DNA of 64,000 nucleotides from Bacteroides ndongoniae (GTDB lineage Bacteria; Bacteroidota; Bacteroidia; Bacteroidales; Bacteroidaceae), in contig NZ_FNVV01000014.1 of assembly GCF_900108345.1 (NCBI RefSeq), positions 2,155,664 through 2,219,663 of the forward strand, in the 5' to 3' direction. Shown one piece after another: positions 25,847 through 35,036 of the stretch (positions are counted from its first letter, which is position 1; each line of letters starts with the position of its first letter). The position numbers and the translations under genes are program-made. The notes under the pieces were generated by a model that ran no database searches, had not been told where the DNA came from, and saw nothing but the letters and a program-made list of their open reading frames with translations.

Positions 25847-26305
25847 TTATGGAGCAGGCTGTTCCGGGTTCTCTACTCCTTCTTCCGTCTCGTTGTTGAA
25901 CGAAAAGCTCTTGGTTACCGTCTGGTTAAACGAATCCACAATGTAGATGTCAATCGTCTGCTGGTCTGTGCAGAGCGACTTGTAATAGAGCCGGAAGGTT
26001 TCGCCCGGCAACGGGTAGAGGTCATTGGGCTGCAGCACTGTACCGTCCTCCAGACGAAGCTCCCCCTTGCCCGTAGGCTGGAAGTAGCGGATGAAATACT
26101 CCGTTTCCTCGTACCGCCCGCTGCGTACCAACTGGCAGCGTATCTCGGCTTCCCCGCCTTCCACGATGGTGGTCTGCACCGGCAGGGTTGCCAAATCAAA
26201 CTCATACACCTGCTGGATGTCCAGCTTGTCGGAACAGGCGCAAAGTAGCACGGCGGCTACCAATGCGAAACCGGCGGTAAAAATCAGTTCAGTCATTCGT
26301 TTCAT
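25847..26305 (-). CDS. traQ: Conjugative transposon protein TraQ (DUF3872)
   Basis: A 152-residue lipoprotein (signal and lipobox ending LLCAC near residue 24) with the DUF3872 beta domain: YEFDLATLPVQTTIVEGGEA, EYFIRYFQPTGKGELRLEDG, YPLPGETFRLYYKS. TraQ is an accessory of the Bacteroidales mating apparatus, anchored in the envelope. It is the last recognised tra gene; traP, which lies between traO and traQ in CTnDOT, is missing here. Confidence 0.88.
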   Translation of the reverse strand: MKRMTELIFTAGFALVAAVLLCACSDKLDIQQVYEFDLATLPVQTTIVEGGEAEIRCQLVRSGRYEETEYFIRYFQPTGKGELRLEDGTVLQPNDLYPLPGETFRLYYKSLCTDQQTIDIYIVDSFNQTVTKSFSFNNETEEGVENPEQPAP

Positions 26306-26320
26306 TGTCTTGATGATTTA

Positions 26321-26908
26321 TTAGTCCAATATGAATTTCAGCCCCACCCCGAACTGGAAGTGGAAATTTCCCGTACCGCCACCCCACAGGCAGCGTTCAC
26401 GCGCATGGAGGAGCAGTACTGTCCGGTTGGTGAGGTAGGTTTCTATCTCCAGCGATACCGCGCCGCCATAGACGAAAGCGTCGCCGTCCGTGATGCGTGC
26501 CCCGTCATAAAGCAGGCTCTCGCCCCAGTTCACCGTTTCATAACCCGCCATCGCCGAGCCGCCCACGTAGCAGAGGAACACTTTGTTCGCATCCGAGAGG
26601 AAGTTGTAGTAATATCCCCCTTCCGCCGTGAACTGCGACACCGGCAGGCGCGTGTCCTTGTACGGATGGTACTTTTGCAGGTACTCCGTACCGAACACCC
26701 ACTTGCTGCACCCTTTCGTGTACGAGTCCATCGACAGCCCGAAGTGGTAGCCCAGCTCATTGCGCCGGCCTGCCGAATGGAAGCCGTCCGCCATGCCCGC
26801 CGTCAGGCGCAGCCCTTTCATGCCCGGCAGACAGCGTTGCGCCTGCACCTTGCCTGCAAGGACAAGGCACAGCGCCATGCCGATTAGAATAAACACTGTC
26901 CGTTTCAT
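26321..26908 (-). CDS. traO: Conjugative transposon protein TraO
   Basis: A 195-residue exported protein (signal peptide to about 23, cleavage after VQAQ). The mature part looks like a small outer-membrane beta structure: LRLTAGMADGFH, YHFGLSMDSYTKG, FTAEGGYYYNFLSD, and a C-terminal FGVGLKFILD. TraO is required for the mating channel in CTnDOT-type elements. It follows traN by one base. Confidence 0.88.
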   Translation of the reverse strand: MKRTVFILIGMALCLVLAGKVQAQRCLPGMKGLRLTAGMADGFHSAGRRNELGYHFGLSMDSYTKGCSKWVFGTEYLQKYHPYKDTRLPVSQFTAEGGYYYNFLSDANKVFLCYVGGSAMAGYETVNWGESLLYDGARITDGDAFVYGGAVSLEIETYLTNRTVLLLHARERCLWGGGTGNFHFQFGVGLKFILD

Positions 26909-26909
26909 C

Positions 26910-27908
26910 TCACTTCACCTTCAGTTCGTTGATGACACGGGCACGCACCAGTTCGGCATTGGTAACCGTGAACTGCTGATGCCGCCCGCCGTTCTGTTCG
27001 TTTATCTCCACCACCAGTTGCTTGTCGTCCGGCAGGGTGAATTTGGGCAGGGTGAACACCGTGCGCTCCCGGCTCTTGCCGCCGACCTCCGTCACGTAGT
27101 TGTAGGCACGCAGCGGTACAATCACTTGCTCTTGGATGGCGGTGCGCTTCGCCACTTTCCTGTCCACCACCTTGAACGACACGAAGTCCACCGTAAACGG
27201 CACGTTGGAGGAGTTCTTCAGTTCCGTATGGAAATAAAGCAGCCCGTTGTGCGTGTAGATGCCCTTCAGGATGTACTGGATGCCGAAGCGTTTGCAGCCG
27301 ATGTGCTTCACCAGCCGCTTGTCGTCCTTGTGGATGGACTTCATGATGAGCCGCACCAATAGCGGCGATTCGTTGCCCAACTCCTTCAGGTACACCTCCT
27401 GCGAGTTGTTCGGGCGGTTCACCGCCTCCCCGTCGTGCAGGAAGTCCTTCATCTCGATGTTCAGCTTGACCGGCTCGTCGGCATATTTCACGTTATAAGT
27501 ATAGTAGCTCCCATCCTCGGTTATCACCGCCAGATTGGTCTCTCGGGAGAAGTCGCGCAGGGCGGCCTTCACCCGGAGCACGTTTTCCGAGCCGTCAGCC
27601 TTGCCCGCAATGATGTCGGCGGAACCCAAGTCCACATACTTGATGGCGGAGGGAAAGATGATATGCACGGTCTTGTAAAACGTAACCTCCAGCGCATACG
27701 GTGGTATCATCCGGTCGAAGGTTATCGGGCGTGTCAGCCCGTCGAACAAATCGCCGGTGGACGGGCTTCGTTTCACCCCGCCATCATCGGAAGTTGCCGG
27801 AACAGCCGTTTCTTCCGTTTCTTTCAAGTCGGTTTCTTCCACGACCCTCTGCGCTTGGGCATGGGTCATTGCGGCGATGAACGCCGCCATAAGCATAATT
27901 TTCTTCAT
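26910..27908 (-). CDS. traN: Conjugative transposon protein TraN (DUF4138, VirB9-like)
   Basis: A 332-residue exported protein with signal MKKIMLMAAFIAAMTHAQAQ. The family core follows: VTFYKTVHIIFPSAIKYVDL, LRVKAALRDFSRETNLAVIT, KRFGIQYILKGIYTHNGLLY. It corresponds to the VirB9-like outer-membrane core component of the type IV secretion channel. The ATG at 27908 is chosen because it begins the signal peptide; the upstream extension does not fit one. Confidence 0.9.
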   Translation of the reverse strand: MKKIMLMAAFIAAMTHAQAQRVVEETDLKETEETAVPATSDDGGVKRSPSTGDLFDGLTRPITFDRMIPPYALEVTFYKTVHIIFPSAIKYVDLGSADIIAGKADGSENVLRVKAALRDFSRETNLAVITEDGSYYTYNVKYADEPVKLNIEMKDFLHDGEAVNRPNNSQEVYLKELGNESPLLVRLIMKSIHKDDKRLVKHIGCKRFGIQYILKGIYTHNGLLYFHTELKNSSNVPFTVDFVSFKVVDRKVAKRTAIQEQVIVPLRAYNYVTEVGGKSRERTVFTLPKFTLPDDKQLVVEINEQNGGRHQQFTVTNAELVRARVINELKVK

Positions 27909-27939
27909 TTTTCCTTGTGAATAATAGTGATACATAAGA

Positions 27940-29241
27940 TTATTTCTTGGCCACGAGTAGCACCGCGTGGTTCGCCTTGAGCGTTACCTTGACGGTGCGG
28001 AACTTCGTGGCGAGGTATTGCGACAGCCCCTGTATCGCGCCGCGTCCCAAGTCCGAGGCCAGTTGCGCCCCGGCATCGGTGGAGATGTTGATGCTGCTGC
28101 CCATCGTGGAACCCATGTTGGCCGCCATCTCCTTGAGTGCGGTCAGTTCCTGCGACCCCGGCACCGAGATGCCTTTCATGCCGCCCATGTCATATACCTC
28201 CAGTTCCACCGGCACGACCATCCCTTTATAGGCAATGGTACTGATGGTCAGTTCCATACGCTCCCCGTTGATGCGTGCCGTGGCGGTCAGCACGGTGTTG
28301 GCCGGTATATACATGCCCCCGACGTCAATCGGTTCCAGCAGGCGGATTTCCGCCTCCTTGCCGTCGCTCACTGTAACCGTGCGCCGGATGCAGGCACGGA
28401 TGCTGTTCCTGCCTGCCGTGTGCGCTTGGTCTGTTACCGTGTGGAACCCCATGTTGTGCGGACGGCTGTACCGTTCCATGAACTCGGCATCGGACATCGG
28501 TTGTGCCAGCATCGACACGACCTGTTCCGCCACCTGCGTGACCGGGCTGACCGTCCTTTTGTCCGTTTCCGTTACGGGTACGGACTTCGCTCCGCCACCC
28601 TCTTGCGGCAGGTAGCGCGAGGCCATCTCGTAGGATTTCTCCATCAGGCGGAGCTGTTCGTCGGCGGTTTCCTTTGCCTTGCGTTCCTCTTCCGCCCGGC
28701 GTTCCAGCTCTTGTATGCGCCATTCCAGTTCCAGCGTTTTCTGGTCGTCCTCCGGCTCCGGCTGCTCGTAGAAGCTGCCAATCTGCCGGTTGATGTCCCG
28801 GTAGGCATCCGCCGAGGTGCGGATGGACGACCCGCCCGATGATGCAGTTTCTTCGGTCTGGAACACATCTTCCACGGCCTCCCTTTCCGTATCATCCTCC
28901 GCCACCGCCAAGTCCTGCAGGGTGCTCATCTTCTCCCGCTGCTTGCGCTCGAAGTCCTGCTGCTCGTAGGCGGCACGCTTGTCCGAAGGCAGGTTCTTCT
29001 CCTCCGGCATGGGCACTTCCACGTTGAAGCCGTCGGGCAGGCTCTCCCCTTCGTCCGACGGTGCGAATATCAGCCACATCGCCACGCCGAAGACAAGGAA
29101 CAACAGCGGATAGACCAGCATCTTCCTCCGTTTCCGGATTTCTTCGGGAGTCAGCGGTTGGGACTCCTTCCGCCCGCGTTCATTCTTCTTTGCCGTTTCC
29201 GGCTGTTTTTCCGTTTTGTTCTCTTTCATGTTTCCTGTCAT
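27940..29241 (-). CDS. traM: Conjugative transposon protein TraM (VirB10-like)
   Basis: A 433-residue protein: a charged cytoplasmic N-terminus with RKRRKMLVYPLLFLVFGVAMWLIF as the single membrane segment (about 37-57), a coiled-coil linker (about 85-215), and a C-terminal beta-barrel domain (IRACIRRTVTVSDGKEAEIR ... GMYIPANTVLTATARINGER) typical of VirB10-like channel proteins spanning both membranes. It overlaps traL by about 60 bases; ATG 29229 is an alternative start. Confidence 0.9.
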   Translation of the reverse strand: MTGNMKENKTEKQPETAKKNERGRKESQPLTPEEIRKRRKMLVYPLLFLVFGVAMWLIFAPSDEGESLPDGFNVEVPMPEEKNLPSDKRAAYEQQDFERKQREKMSTLQDLAVAEDDTEREAVEDVFQTEETASSGGSSIRTSADAYRDINRQIGSFYEQPEPEDDQKTLELEWRIQELERRAEEERKAKETADEQLRLMEKSYEMASRYLPQEGGGAKSVPVTETDKRTVSPVTQVAEQVVSMLAQPMSDAEFMERYSRPHNMGFHTVTDQAHTAGRNSIRACIRRTVTVSDGKEAEIRLLEPIDVGGMYIPANTVLTATARINGERMELTISTIAYKGMVVPVELEVYDMGGMKGISVPGSQELTALKEMAANMGSTMGSSINISTDAGAQLASDLGRGAIQGLSQYLATKFRTVKVTLKANHAVLLVAKK

Positions 29242-29503
29242 GATTAAAATGGATACTGTCTTTGCTTATGTCCGGATGCAGTTCCAACTGCCGCATCCGT
29301 TCTATTCTCATCTGCTCTCCCCGGCGTTTGCCGATGTTGTATATCGACGACACGGTGATGTAGATGGAGAGGGCGCTGAATCCCACGAGCATCGCCACCA
29401 CCACGATGAGCCGCACATCGGGCGACATCCGCCCGCACACGTAGCGCATCCCGTCGCTTATCCGGTCAGGGATGTAATGGAGCCACTTCCTTGTCTTTCC
29501 CAT
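29180..29503 (-). CDS. traL: Conjugative transposon protein TraL (DUF3989)
   Basis: A 107-residue protein with one membrane helix (LIVVVAMLVGFSALSIYITV, near residues 32-51) after RMSPDVR, then a charged tail with RIERMRQLELHPD. This is the DUF3989 pattern of TraL, a small inner-membrane part of the mating apparatus. It lies between traK and traM with overlapping ends. Confidence 0.88.
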   Translation of the reverse strand: MGKTRKWLHYIPDRISDGMRYVCGRMSPDVRLIVVVAMLVGFSALSIYITVSSIYNIGKRRGEQMRIERMRQLELHPDISKDSIHFNHDRKHEREQNGKTAGNGKEE

Positions 29504-29509
29504 ACGCTT

Positions 29510-30133
29510 TTACCTTTCCATGGTCCGTAAATCGCGGTTCTCCAGAATGGTGAACTGCTCCATCGTGAAGCCGTGCGGGTTGTTGTCCGACCGCACCGAG
29601 TTCAGCAGGCGGCAGCGGGTTACGAGGCTCCGCTCGGTGATGTTGCTGCTCCTGACGAGCGACTGGCGGGCGTAGGTCGTCACGATGTATGGGTAACGCT
29701 CGAAGTCGCACGCCACGCTGTCCACCCGCACGGTCTGGTTGATGTTCGCCGAGATGATGCGGTTGTAATACCCCTTCTCCTCCCAGTCCTTGTAGTAGCG
29801 GAAGGCACTCTCGTCGCACAGGTACAACGCCCGGCGGATGTTACTCTCAATGGCCGCCTTGTCGGGCGAGAGCGTGAAGAACAGTTCGTGGAACCGCCTT
29901 ACGTGTTCCCGCGCCTCGACCGGACGGTTCTGGGAGAGGTCTTGCGAGAGCGCGAGGATGAGCGACTTGCCGTTGTCCAGCACGTAGATTTTCTCCCGCT
30001 GCTTCTCGGCGAAGCTGTACGAACTCCACAGCGCGTAGCCCGTGACCAACGCGCACAGCACGACGAAGGCTATCGCCATCGTGCGTATCTGCCGGAAGCT
30101 CGTTTCGATGTTCTTTAATGATTTGAATTCCAT
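29510..30133 (-). CDS. traK: Conjugative transposon protein TraK (VirB8-like)
   Basis: A 207-residue protein: cytoplasmic MEFKSLKNIETSFRQIRTMA, a membrane helix (about 17-37, AIAFVVLCALVTGYALW), and a periplasmic domain with HVRRFHELFFTLSPDKAAIE and YYNRIISANINQTVRVDSV. It matches TraK, a VirB8-like bitopic component. Its start lies 93 bases after traJ, behind three palindromic repeats. Confidence 0.9.
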   Translation of the reverse strand: MEFKSLKNIETSFRQIRTMAIAFVVLCALVTGYALWSSYSFAEKQREKIYVLDNGKSLILALSQDLSQNRPVEAREHVRRFHELFFTLSPDKAAIESNIRRALYLCDESAFRYYKDWEEKGYYNRIISANINQTVRVDSVACDFERYPYIVTTYARQSLVRSSNITERSLVTRCRLLNSVRSDNNPHGFTMEQFTILENRDLRTMER

Positions 30134-30164
30134 TTTCTTTTATTCTTGTTATTGATGCTTTCTG

Positions 30165-30225
30165 TTCAGACGGCGTATGAGGCAGGCTCACACGCCGTCT
30201 GAGGGTATCTCATACGCCGTTTGAG
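30165..30225. repeat. Three 17-bp palindromic repeats at 22-bp spacing between traJ and traK
   Basis: TTCAGACGGCGTATGAG (30165), CTCACACGCCGTCTGAG (30187) and CTCATACGCCGTTTGAG (30209) each follow the palindromic scheme CTCA-n-ACG-n-CGT-n-TGAG and start exactly 22 bases apart. In RNA they could also fold with each other. This suggests a protein-binding array or an attenuation structure inside the operon. Confidence 0.75.
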
Positions 30226-30226
30226 C

Positions 30227-31234
30227 TTACTTGCCCCGCAGCTTGCCCGCAATGTGCCCTGCTCCGGCACCGGTAGCCGCTGCCGCCACCTTGCCGGTCT
30301 TGACGGCGGAGTTGTTCACCTGCTTGCCGTAGTTGCCCGCTCCGGCCGCCTGAATCACCCATGTCGATACCGTCGGGATGGTGAAATACCCCACGATGGC
30401 GATGAGCATGAAGATGATGTAGGCCGAGTTGTTCGTGTCCGGCACGAAGTTCGGGTCGGTCAATGCCGCGATGTCCTTCTCGATCATCAGCGTCTGGATG
30501 CGTGCCAGCACCGAACTGAACAAATCGGAGATGGGCAGCCACAGGTAGATGCTGATATACTGGCATATCCAATGCACCATCGTGCTGTGGAAGCCGTCAT
30601 ACACCGAGATGGCGAATGCCAGCGGCCCCAGGATGGAAAGCACGATAAGGAAGAACGTCCTCAGCGTGTCCAGTATCAGCCCCACCGCCTGAAAGAGCAG
30701 CTCCAGAAAACTGCGGAAGGCGTTGCTGATGGTCTGCTTGATTTCATACTTGCCGCGCTCGATGGCCATCCCCGCCATCGTCTTCAGTTCCGACGGCGTC
30801 CAGCCCAAGTCCTCAATCTGCCGCTCGTATTCCTCGTCGCTGACCAGATAGGCCGTTTCCGGGTTCCGCACCAATGCCTCGTATTCCAGTTTCTCCCGCT
30901 TCTCGGCGTACTCCTCCATGTCAAGCGTCTGCCCTTGCAGGATGCCGTGGCAGCCGGTGACGATGGGACTCATGATGCCGTTGATGGTTCCCAACACGAA
31001 GGTGGGGAAGAACATGATGCACGCCCCGATGCAGAACGGGCGGAACAGCGGATACACGTCTATCGGCTCGGCGCGTGAGAGCGCCTGCCACACCCGCGAG
31101 GCCACGTAGAACAATGCGCCCAATGCAGCCACTCCGGTGGCCACGCCCGTGATGTCCGAGCAGAGCGGCATCATCTCGTCATAAAGGCTGCGCAGCACTT
31201 CATGCAGGTTGCCGAATGTACTTTCTCCCGTCAT
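30227..31234 (-). CDS. traJ: Conjugative transposon protein TraJ (VirB6-like)
   Basis: A 335-residue polytopic membrane protein with hydrophobic segments near residues 25-50, 65-85, 175-215 and 255-300, and a glycine/alanine-rich C-terminus. The pattern MTGESTFGNLHEVLRSLYDE ... FCIGACIMFFPTFVLGTING is that of TraJ, the VirB6/TrbL-like inner-membrane channel protein. It follows traI by two bases. Confidence 0.9.
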   Translation of the reverse strand: MTGESTFGNLHEVLRSLYDEMMPLCSDITGVATGVAALGALFYVASRVWQALSRAEPIDVYPLFRPFCIGACIMFFPTFVLGTINGIMSPIVTGCHGILQGQTLDMEEYAEKREKLEYEALVRNPETAYLVSDEEYERQIEDLGWTPSELKTMAGMAIERGKYEIKQTISNAFRSFLELLFQAVGLILDTLRTFFLIVLSILGPLAFAISVYDGFHSTMVHWICQYISIYLWLPISDLFSSVLARIQTLMIEKDIAALTDPNFVPDTNNSAYIIFMLIAIVGYFTIPTVSTWVIQAAGAGNYGKQVNNSAVKTGKVAAAATGAGAGHIAGKLRGK

Positions 31235-31236
31235 GG

Positions 31237-31869
31237 CTACCAGTATCTTTGGTTATCGGTTCCGTACAGGTCGAGCACGCGCCGCGTGTCGTTCTTCTCC
31301 TTTGCCCGGAGGTACGACACGCCGATGTTGCGGTTCGTGTAGTAGCGCACCAGATTGCGGTGGTTCTTCACATCGCGGTAGATGCGGTCTATCAGGTCCA
31401 TGCGCTCCTTGTCCGTCATGGAAAGGCCGGTCTGCGTGACGACCGTCTTCAGTTCGTCGAGCATCCCGCTGCTTTCCTCCAGCATCTTCGTGTAGCCCGA
31501 GGCGATGGCGGCCAGTTCGTCCGTCGTGTAGTTCTCGTCGGCAAGCATCTTCTGGAACGAGTTCACGTAGATGTCCGATATTTCCCCCACGAGCAGCACG
31601 GTCTGTTGCACCTTGCGGGCGTCCTTCACCAAGTTGTGTACCGACTTGAGCGCGTCGTAGTACTTCTTTCCCTGCTCGTAAATCTTGACCGTTTCCTGAA
31701 AGTTCTTCACCATGTTCTCGGCGGTCGTGGTGGTCTGTATCACGTTCCGCGTGGTGTTCACGATGCTCTGCGCGAGGTTCGACGGGTCAAAGGTCACCCA
31801 TTGCGCCCGGACCGTCGTGGCGGTGCAGAGCAAGGCCGTAAGGCAAATTGCTATTGGTATTCTTTTCAT
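31237..31869 (-). CDS. traI: Conjugative transposon protein TraI (DUF4141, VirB5-like)
   Basis: A 210-residue exported protein (signal to about residue 22, ending VRAQ). The mature part is helical: VTFDPSNLAQSIVNTTRNVI, KNFQETVKIYEQGKKYYDAL and the conserved end LRAKEKNDTRRVLDLYG. It belongs to DUF4141 and is thought to act like the periplasmic VirB5 component. Confidence 0.9.
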   Translation of the reverse strand: MKRIPIAICLTALLCTATTVRAQWVTFDPSNLAQSIVNTTRNVIQTTTTAENMVKNFQETVKIYEQGKKYYDALKSVHNLVKDARKVQQTVLLVGEISDIYVNSFQKMLADENYTTDELAAIASGYTKMLEESSGMLDELKTVVTQTGLSMTDKERMDLIDRIYRDVKNHRNLVRYYTNRNIGVSYLRAKEKNDTRRVLDLYGTDNQRYW

Positions 31870-31895
31870 GTCCGTTGATGATTAAAATGTCCTTG

Positions 31896-32177
31896 TCAAT
31901 ATTCGTATTCCTTGCAGTCCCGTACATACACCCCTTCCGAGGCGAGCACGAGCCGCTCGTTATCTTCGTCATAGGCGACCTGCACCCTTTCGGGCAGCTC
32001 CGCCCACGTTCCCTGTCCGTTCCGGTAAAGCGTGGCGGTCAGCACGGCTCCCCAGCGATAGGCAAGGGCGATGCGGTACGTGTGCCCTTCGCGGTACACC
32101 CTGACCGGGGGCGACTTGCCCCGGCTTTTCCACCGTCCGCAGATGCGGTCGAGCGGGAACAACGTGGCATACTCCAT
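31896..32177 (-). CDS. DUF3876-like small transfer-region protein (93 aa)
   Basis: Starts MEYATLFPLDRICGRWKSRG, with RVYREGHTYRIALAYRWGAV and a C-terminal ERLVLASEGVYVRDCKEYEY: a beta-rich protein of the DUF3876 type that sits between traG and traI in several Bacteroides elements. The ATG lies 5 bases after the traG stop. Function unknown. Confidence 0.7.
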   Translation of the reverse strand: MEYATLFPLDRICGRWKSRGKSPPVRVYREGHTYRIALAYRWGAVLTATLYRNGQGTWAELPERVQVAYDEDNERLVLASEGVYVRDCKEYEY

Positions 32178-32181
32178 AGGC

Positions 32182-34686
32182 TCATCCCTCCCTTGCGTTC
32201 CGTTTCTCCTCCGCCAGCCGCTTGATGGCCAGCTCGATGTTGCCGCCGAGCTTCTCCGCCATGCGCTGCACTTCCACCTTCTCGCTCTCTTCGGTGGTGT
32301 AGCAGAGGTATTCCTCCAGCGAGGTTTCCGTCGCATACACCGCCGACTGCACGCCGCCCAGCCCGAACCATACTTCTTTATACTTGCGCGTCGGGTCGTT
32401 GGACATGTTCACCGAGAGTATCTGCCCCTTCTCCTTGTCCGTCAGCCCGAGCAGCGTCTGTATCTGGTCGAACTTGTTCAGGTATTTCCGCTGGTCAAGG
32501 AGAATCTTGCAGTCCGAGTTGTTGATGATGCTCTCCTTCACAATCGGCGAGGAGATGATGTCCTCCACTTCCTGCGTGACCACCACCGCCTCCCCGTAGA
32601 ACTTGCGGACGGTCTTGTAGAGGTAGCGGATGTAGTCCGCCATGTTCGCCGAGGCGATGGCCTTCCACGCTTCCTCGATGACCACCATCTTGCGGATGCC
32701 CTTCAGACGGCGCATCTTGTTGATGAACAGCTCCATGATGATGATGGTCGTGACGGGGAACAGGATGGGATGGTCCTTTATCTGGTCGATTTCGAAGACG
32801 ATGAAACGTTTCGTCAGCAGGTCAAGCTGCTTGTCCGAGTTGAGCAGGAAGTCGTACTCGCCGCCCCGGTAATAGGGTTCCAGCACGTTCAGGAAGCCCG
32901 CCAAGTCGAAATCCTTCTCCCGTACCTGTTTCTCCTCCAGTATCCGCCGGTAGTCCGACCTCACAAACTCGTAGAAGGTGTTGAACGAGGGTTCTTCCAC
33001 TTCCCCCGAACGGATGCGCTCGATGTAGAGCGACACGGCGTTGGACAGCGCCACCTCCTCCGAGCGCGTGGCCGGTTCGTTGTCCTTCTTCCACAGGGTG
33101 AGCAGCAGCGTCTTGATGCTCTCCCGCTTCTCGATGTCGAACACCCGGTCGTCGGTGTAGAACGGGTTGAAGGCTATCGGGTGCTCGTCGGTGTAGGTGA
33201 AGTAGATGCCGTCCTCCCCGCCGGTCTTCTGGTGTATCAGCGAGCAAAGCCCCTCATACGAGTTTCCCGTATCCACCAGCACGATGTGCGTGCCCTGTTC
33301 GTAATATTGGCGGACAAGGTGGTTCATGAAGAACGACTTGCCACTACCCGAACCGCCCAGCACGAACTTGTTGCGGTTGGTGGTGATGCCCCGTTTCATC
33401 GGCAGGTCGGAGATGTCCACGTGCAGCGGTTTCCCGCTGATGCGGTCTGACATCTTCAGTCCGAAAGGGGAAAGCGAACTGCGGTAGTTCGTTTCCTCCG
33501 TCCAGAAGCAGACGGCCTGCTCGATGAAGGTGTAGAACGATTCCTCCGCCGGGAAGTCCGCCGCGTTGCCCGGCATCCCCGCCCAATAGAGCGTGGCGGC
33601 ATCCACTGTGTCGTGGCGCGGTTTGCACTCCATTGCGGCAATCTGGCTGCCCGTGTCGTTGCGGATGACCTTCACTTCGTCCGGGTTGTCCGTCCACGTG
33701 ATGACATTGCAATGGCAGCGCACCGAGGTCAGCCCGTAGGAATGCGCGTCGTTCAGGTACAGGTCTATCCATTCCTTGTTGATTTGGTTGCTCCGCGAAT
33801 AGCGCGAGAGCGACTGCATGTTGCGTGCCGTCTTCTCGAAGCGTTGCAGGTTCTCCGCGCTGTCGTCGATGAAGAGGTACTGGTTGTAGATGTGGTTGCA
33901 TGGGAGCAGCAGCCCCACCGGGCTGGCGAAGGAGAGGCGGCAGTCCGACCGGTCTGTGGAGAGCCGTTCATAGCGGCTGTCCGTACCGACCCGGCCCGGC
34001 AGCGCGTCCAGTTCCGAGAGCGTATAGACCGACAGCCGTTTGTCGCCGATGCGCACCCCCTCGTCGCCCAGTTCGATGTCCTCCAGCGTGCCGGTGTCCT
34101 CCAGCGACAGGCAGAGGTATTTCTCCAGCAGGCCGGACTGTTCCTCCGTGCCGGTTACCTCGTCGCCCGACAGACGGCGCAGTCTGACCAGTCCCGTGTC
34201 GTTTACAATGCGGGCGAACTGCCCGGCGGCATCTAAAAAACGTGCCGCCGTGTCCCGGTTCACTTCCTTGGGGATGATAAAGCCCCGGCACAGCGACGAG
34301 AAGCTGCTCTGCATCCGCATCCGCTCCTTGGTCGTCTTGGTCAGATACAAGTAGCAGCAGTGGTTCAGGAAAGGCCGTTCGTTGAAGTGCAGTTCATAGC
34401 TCCGCGAGAGGAAGCCGAGCTTTTCGCCCTCCGTCCGGCTGCGGTAGTGTTCCTTCACGAACCAATCCTGCTTGTGTACCACCGTATAGTCGGGCAGCAC
34501 CTTAACCGCTTTGCACCATGCCGCATGGATGGCGGCATATTCGGCAGAGGTTACCGTGAACAGTTCGGGAAGCTCCACTTCGAAGGCCACGGTGATGTCC
34601 GCGTCTTTCGAGACGATGCAATCCGACTCGACGGCCAGCAGCGGGAACTTGCTTTCCAACGTGGCGGCTTTCAATATATTTCTCAT
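32182..34686 (-). CDS. traG: Conjugation ATPase TraG (VirB4-like)
   Basis: An 834-residue ATPase: Walker A FVLGGSGSGKSFFMNHLVRQ (near residue 445), Walker B RKMVVIEEAWKAI (near 675), and VVTQEVEDIISSPIVKESII with further ATPase motifs. The N-terminal half carries the TraC/VirB4-type domain. VirB4 proteins power assembly of and transport through the type IV channel at the inner membrane. It overlaps traF by 4 bases. Confidence 0.95.
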   Translation of the reverse strand: MRNILKAATLESKFPLLAVESDCIVSKDADITVAFEVELPELFTVTSAEYAAIHAAWCKAVKVLPDYTVVHKQDWFVKEHYRSRTEGEKLGFLSRSYELHFNERPFLNHCCYLYLTKTTKERMRMQSSFSSLCRGFIIPKEVNRDTAARFLDAAGQFARIVNDTGLVRLRRLSGDEVTGTEEQSGLLEKYLCLSLEDTGTLEDIELGDEGVRIGDKRLSVYTLSELDALPGRVGTDSRYERLSTDRSDCRLSFASPVGLLLPCNHIYNQYLFIDDSAENLQRFEKTARNMQSLSRYSRSNQINKEWIDLYLNDAHSYGLTSVRCHCNVITWTDNPDEVKVIRNDTGSQIAAMECKPRHDTVDAATLYWAGMPGNAADFPAEESFYTFIEQAVCFWTEETNYRSSLSPFGLKMSDRISGKPLHVDISDLPMKRGITTNRNKFVLGGSGSGKSFFMNHLVRQYYEQGTHIVLVDTGNSYEGLCSLIHQKTGGEDGIYFTYTDEHPIAFNPFYTDDRVFDIEKRESIKTLLLTLWKKDNEPATRSEEVALSNAVSLYIERIRSGEVEEPSFNTFYEFVRSDYRRILEEKQVREKDFDLAGFLNVLEPYYRGGEYDFLLNSDKQLDLLTKRFIVFEIDQIKDHPILFPVTTIIIMELFINKMRRLKGIRKMVVIEEAWKAIASANMADYIRYLYKTVRKFYGEAVVVTQEVEDIISSPIVKESIINNSDCKILLDQRKYLNKFDQIQTLLGLTDKEKGQILSVNMSNDPTRKYKEVWFGLGGVQSAVYATETSLEEYLCYTTEESEKVEVQRMAEKLGGNIELAIKRLAEEKRNAREG

Positions 34687-35003
34687 AGGCTTCTCTTTGG
34701 GGTGAATAACTTCCGGACGCTAATCCGGTTAATCAGGTATCGCGGGTGCTGCCGTTTGGCGAGCCGTTTCATCAGCCCGTGCTCGCCGTACTTGGCGTTC
34801 AGGCGGAATGTGAGCCATACCAGTATCGATGCGGATACCGCGCCAAAGGCGATGCACACCCATTGGCCTGTTCCTGCCATGTACATCACGATGAACACCA
34901 CGAACACGGCAAGCAGTCCTCCGGCGAAGATGAACAGGTATTGTGCCTTCAGCCCCTTGAACTCCGCGCTCTGCCCGATGCCCTTGTTCAGTTCATATTC
35001 CAT
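34683..35003 (-). CDS. traF: Conjugative transposon protein TraF (DUF4133)
   Basis: A 106-residue inner-membrane protein with two adjacent helices (about 23-65, QYLFIFAGGLLAVFVVFIVM and a second one ending VWLTFRLN) and a basic tail. It matches DUF4133/TraF, the VirB3-like partner of TraG. Confidence 0.9.
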   Translation of the reverse strand: MEYELNKGIGQSAEFKGLKAQYLFIFAGGLLAVFVVFIVMYMAGTGQWVCIAFGAVSASILVWLTFRLNAKYGEHGLMKRLAKRQHPRYLINRISVRKLFTPKRSL

Positions 35004-35036
35004 AATCCTATTCTATATATTATTTATGTATAGGGA

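Noticed and set aside
32071..33450. Long open frame antisense to traG
   Set aside because: It mirrors the high-GC codon pattern of traG and has no family-like sequence; similar shadows occur opposite traM, topB and the helicase.
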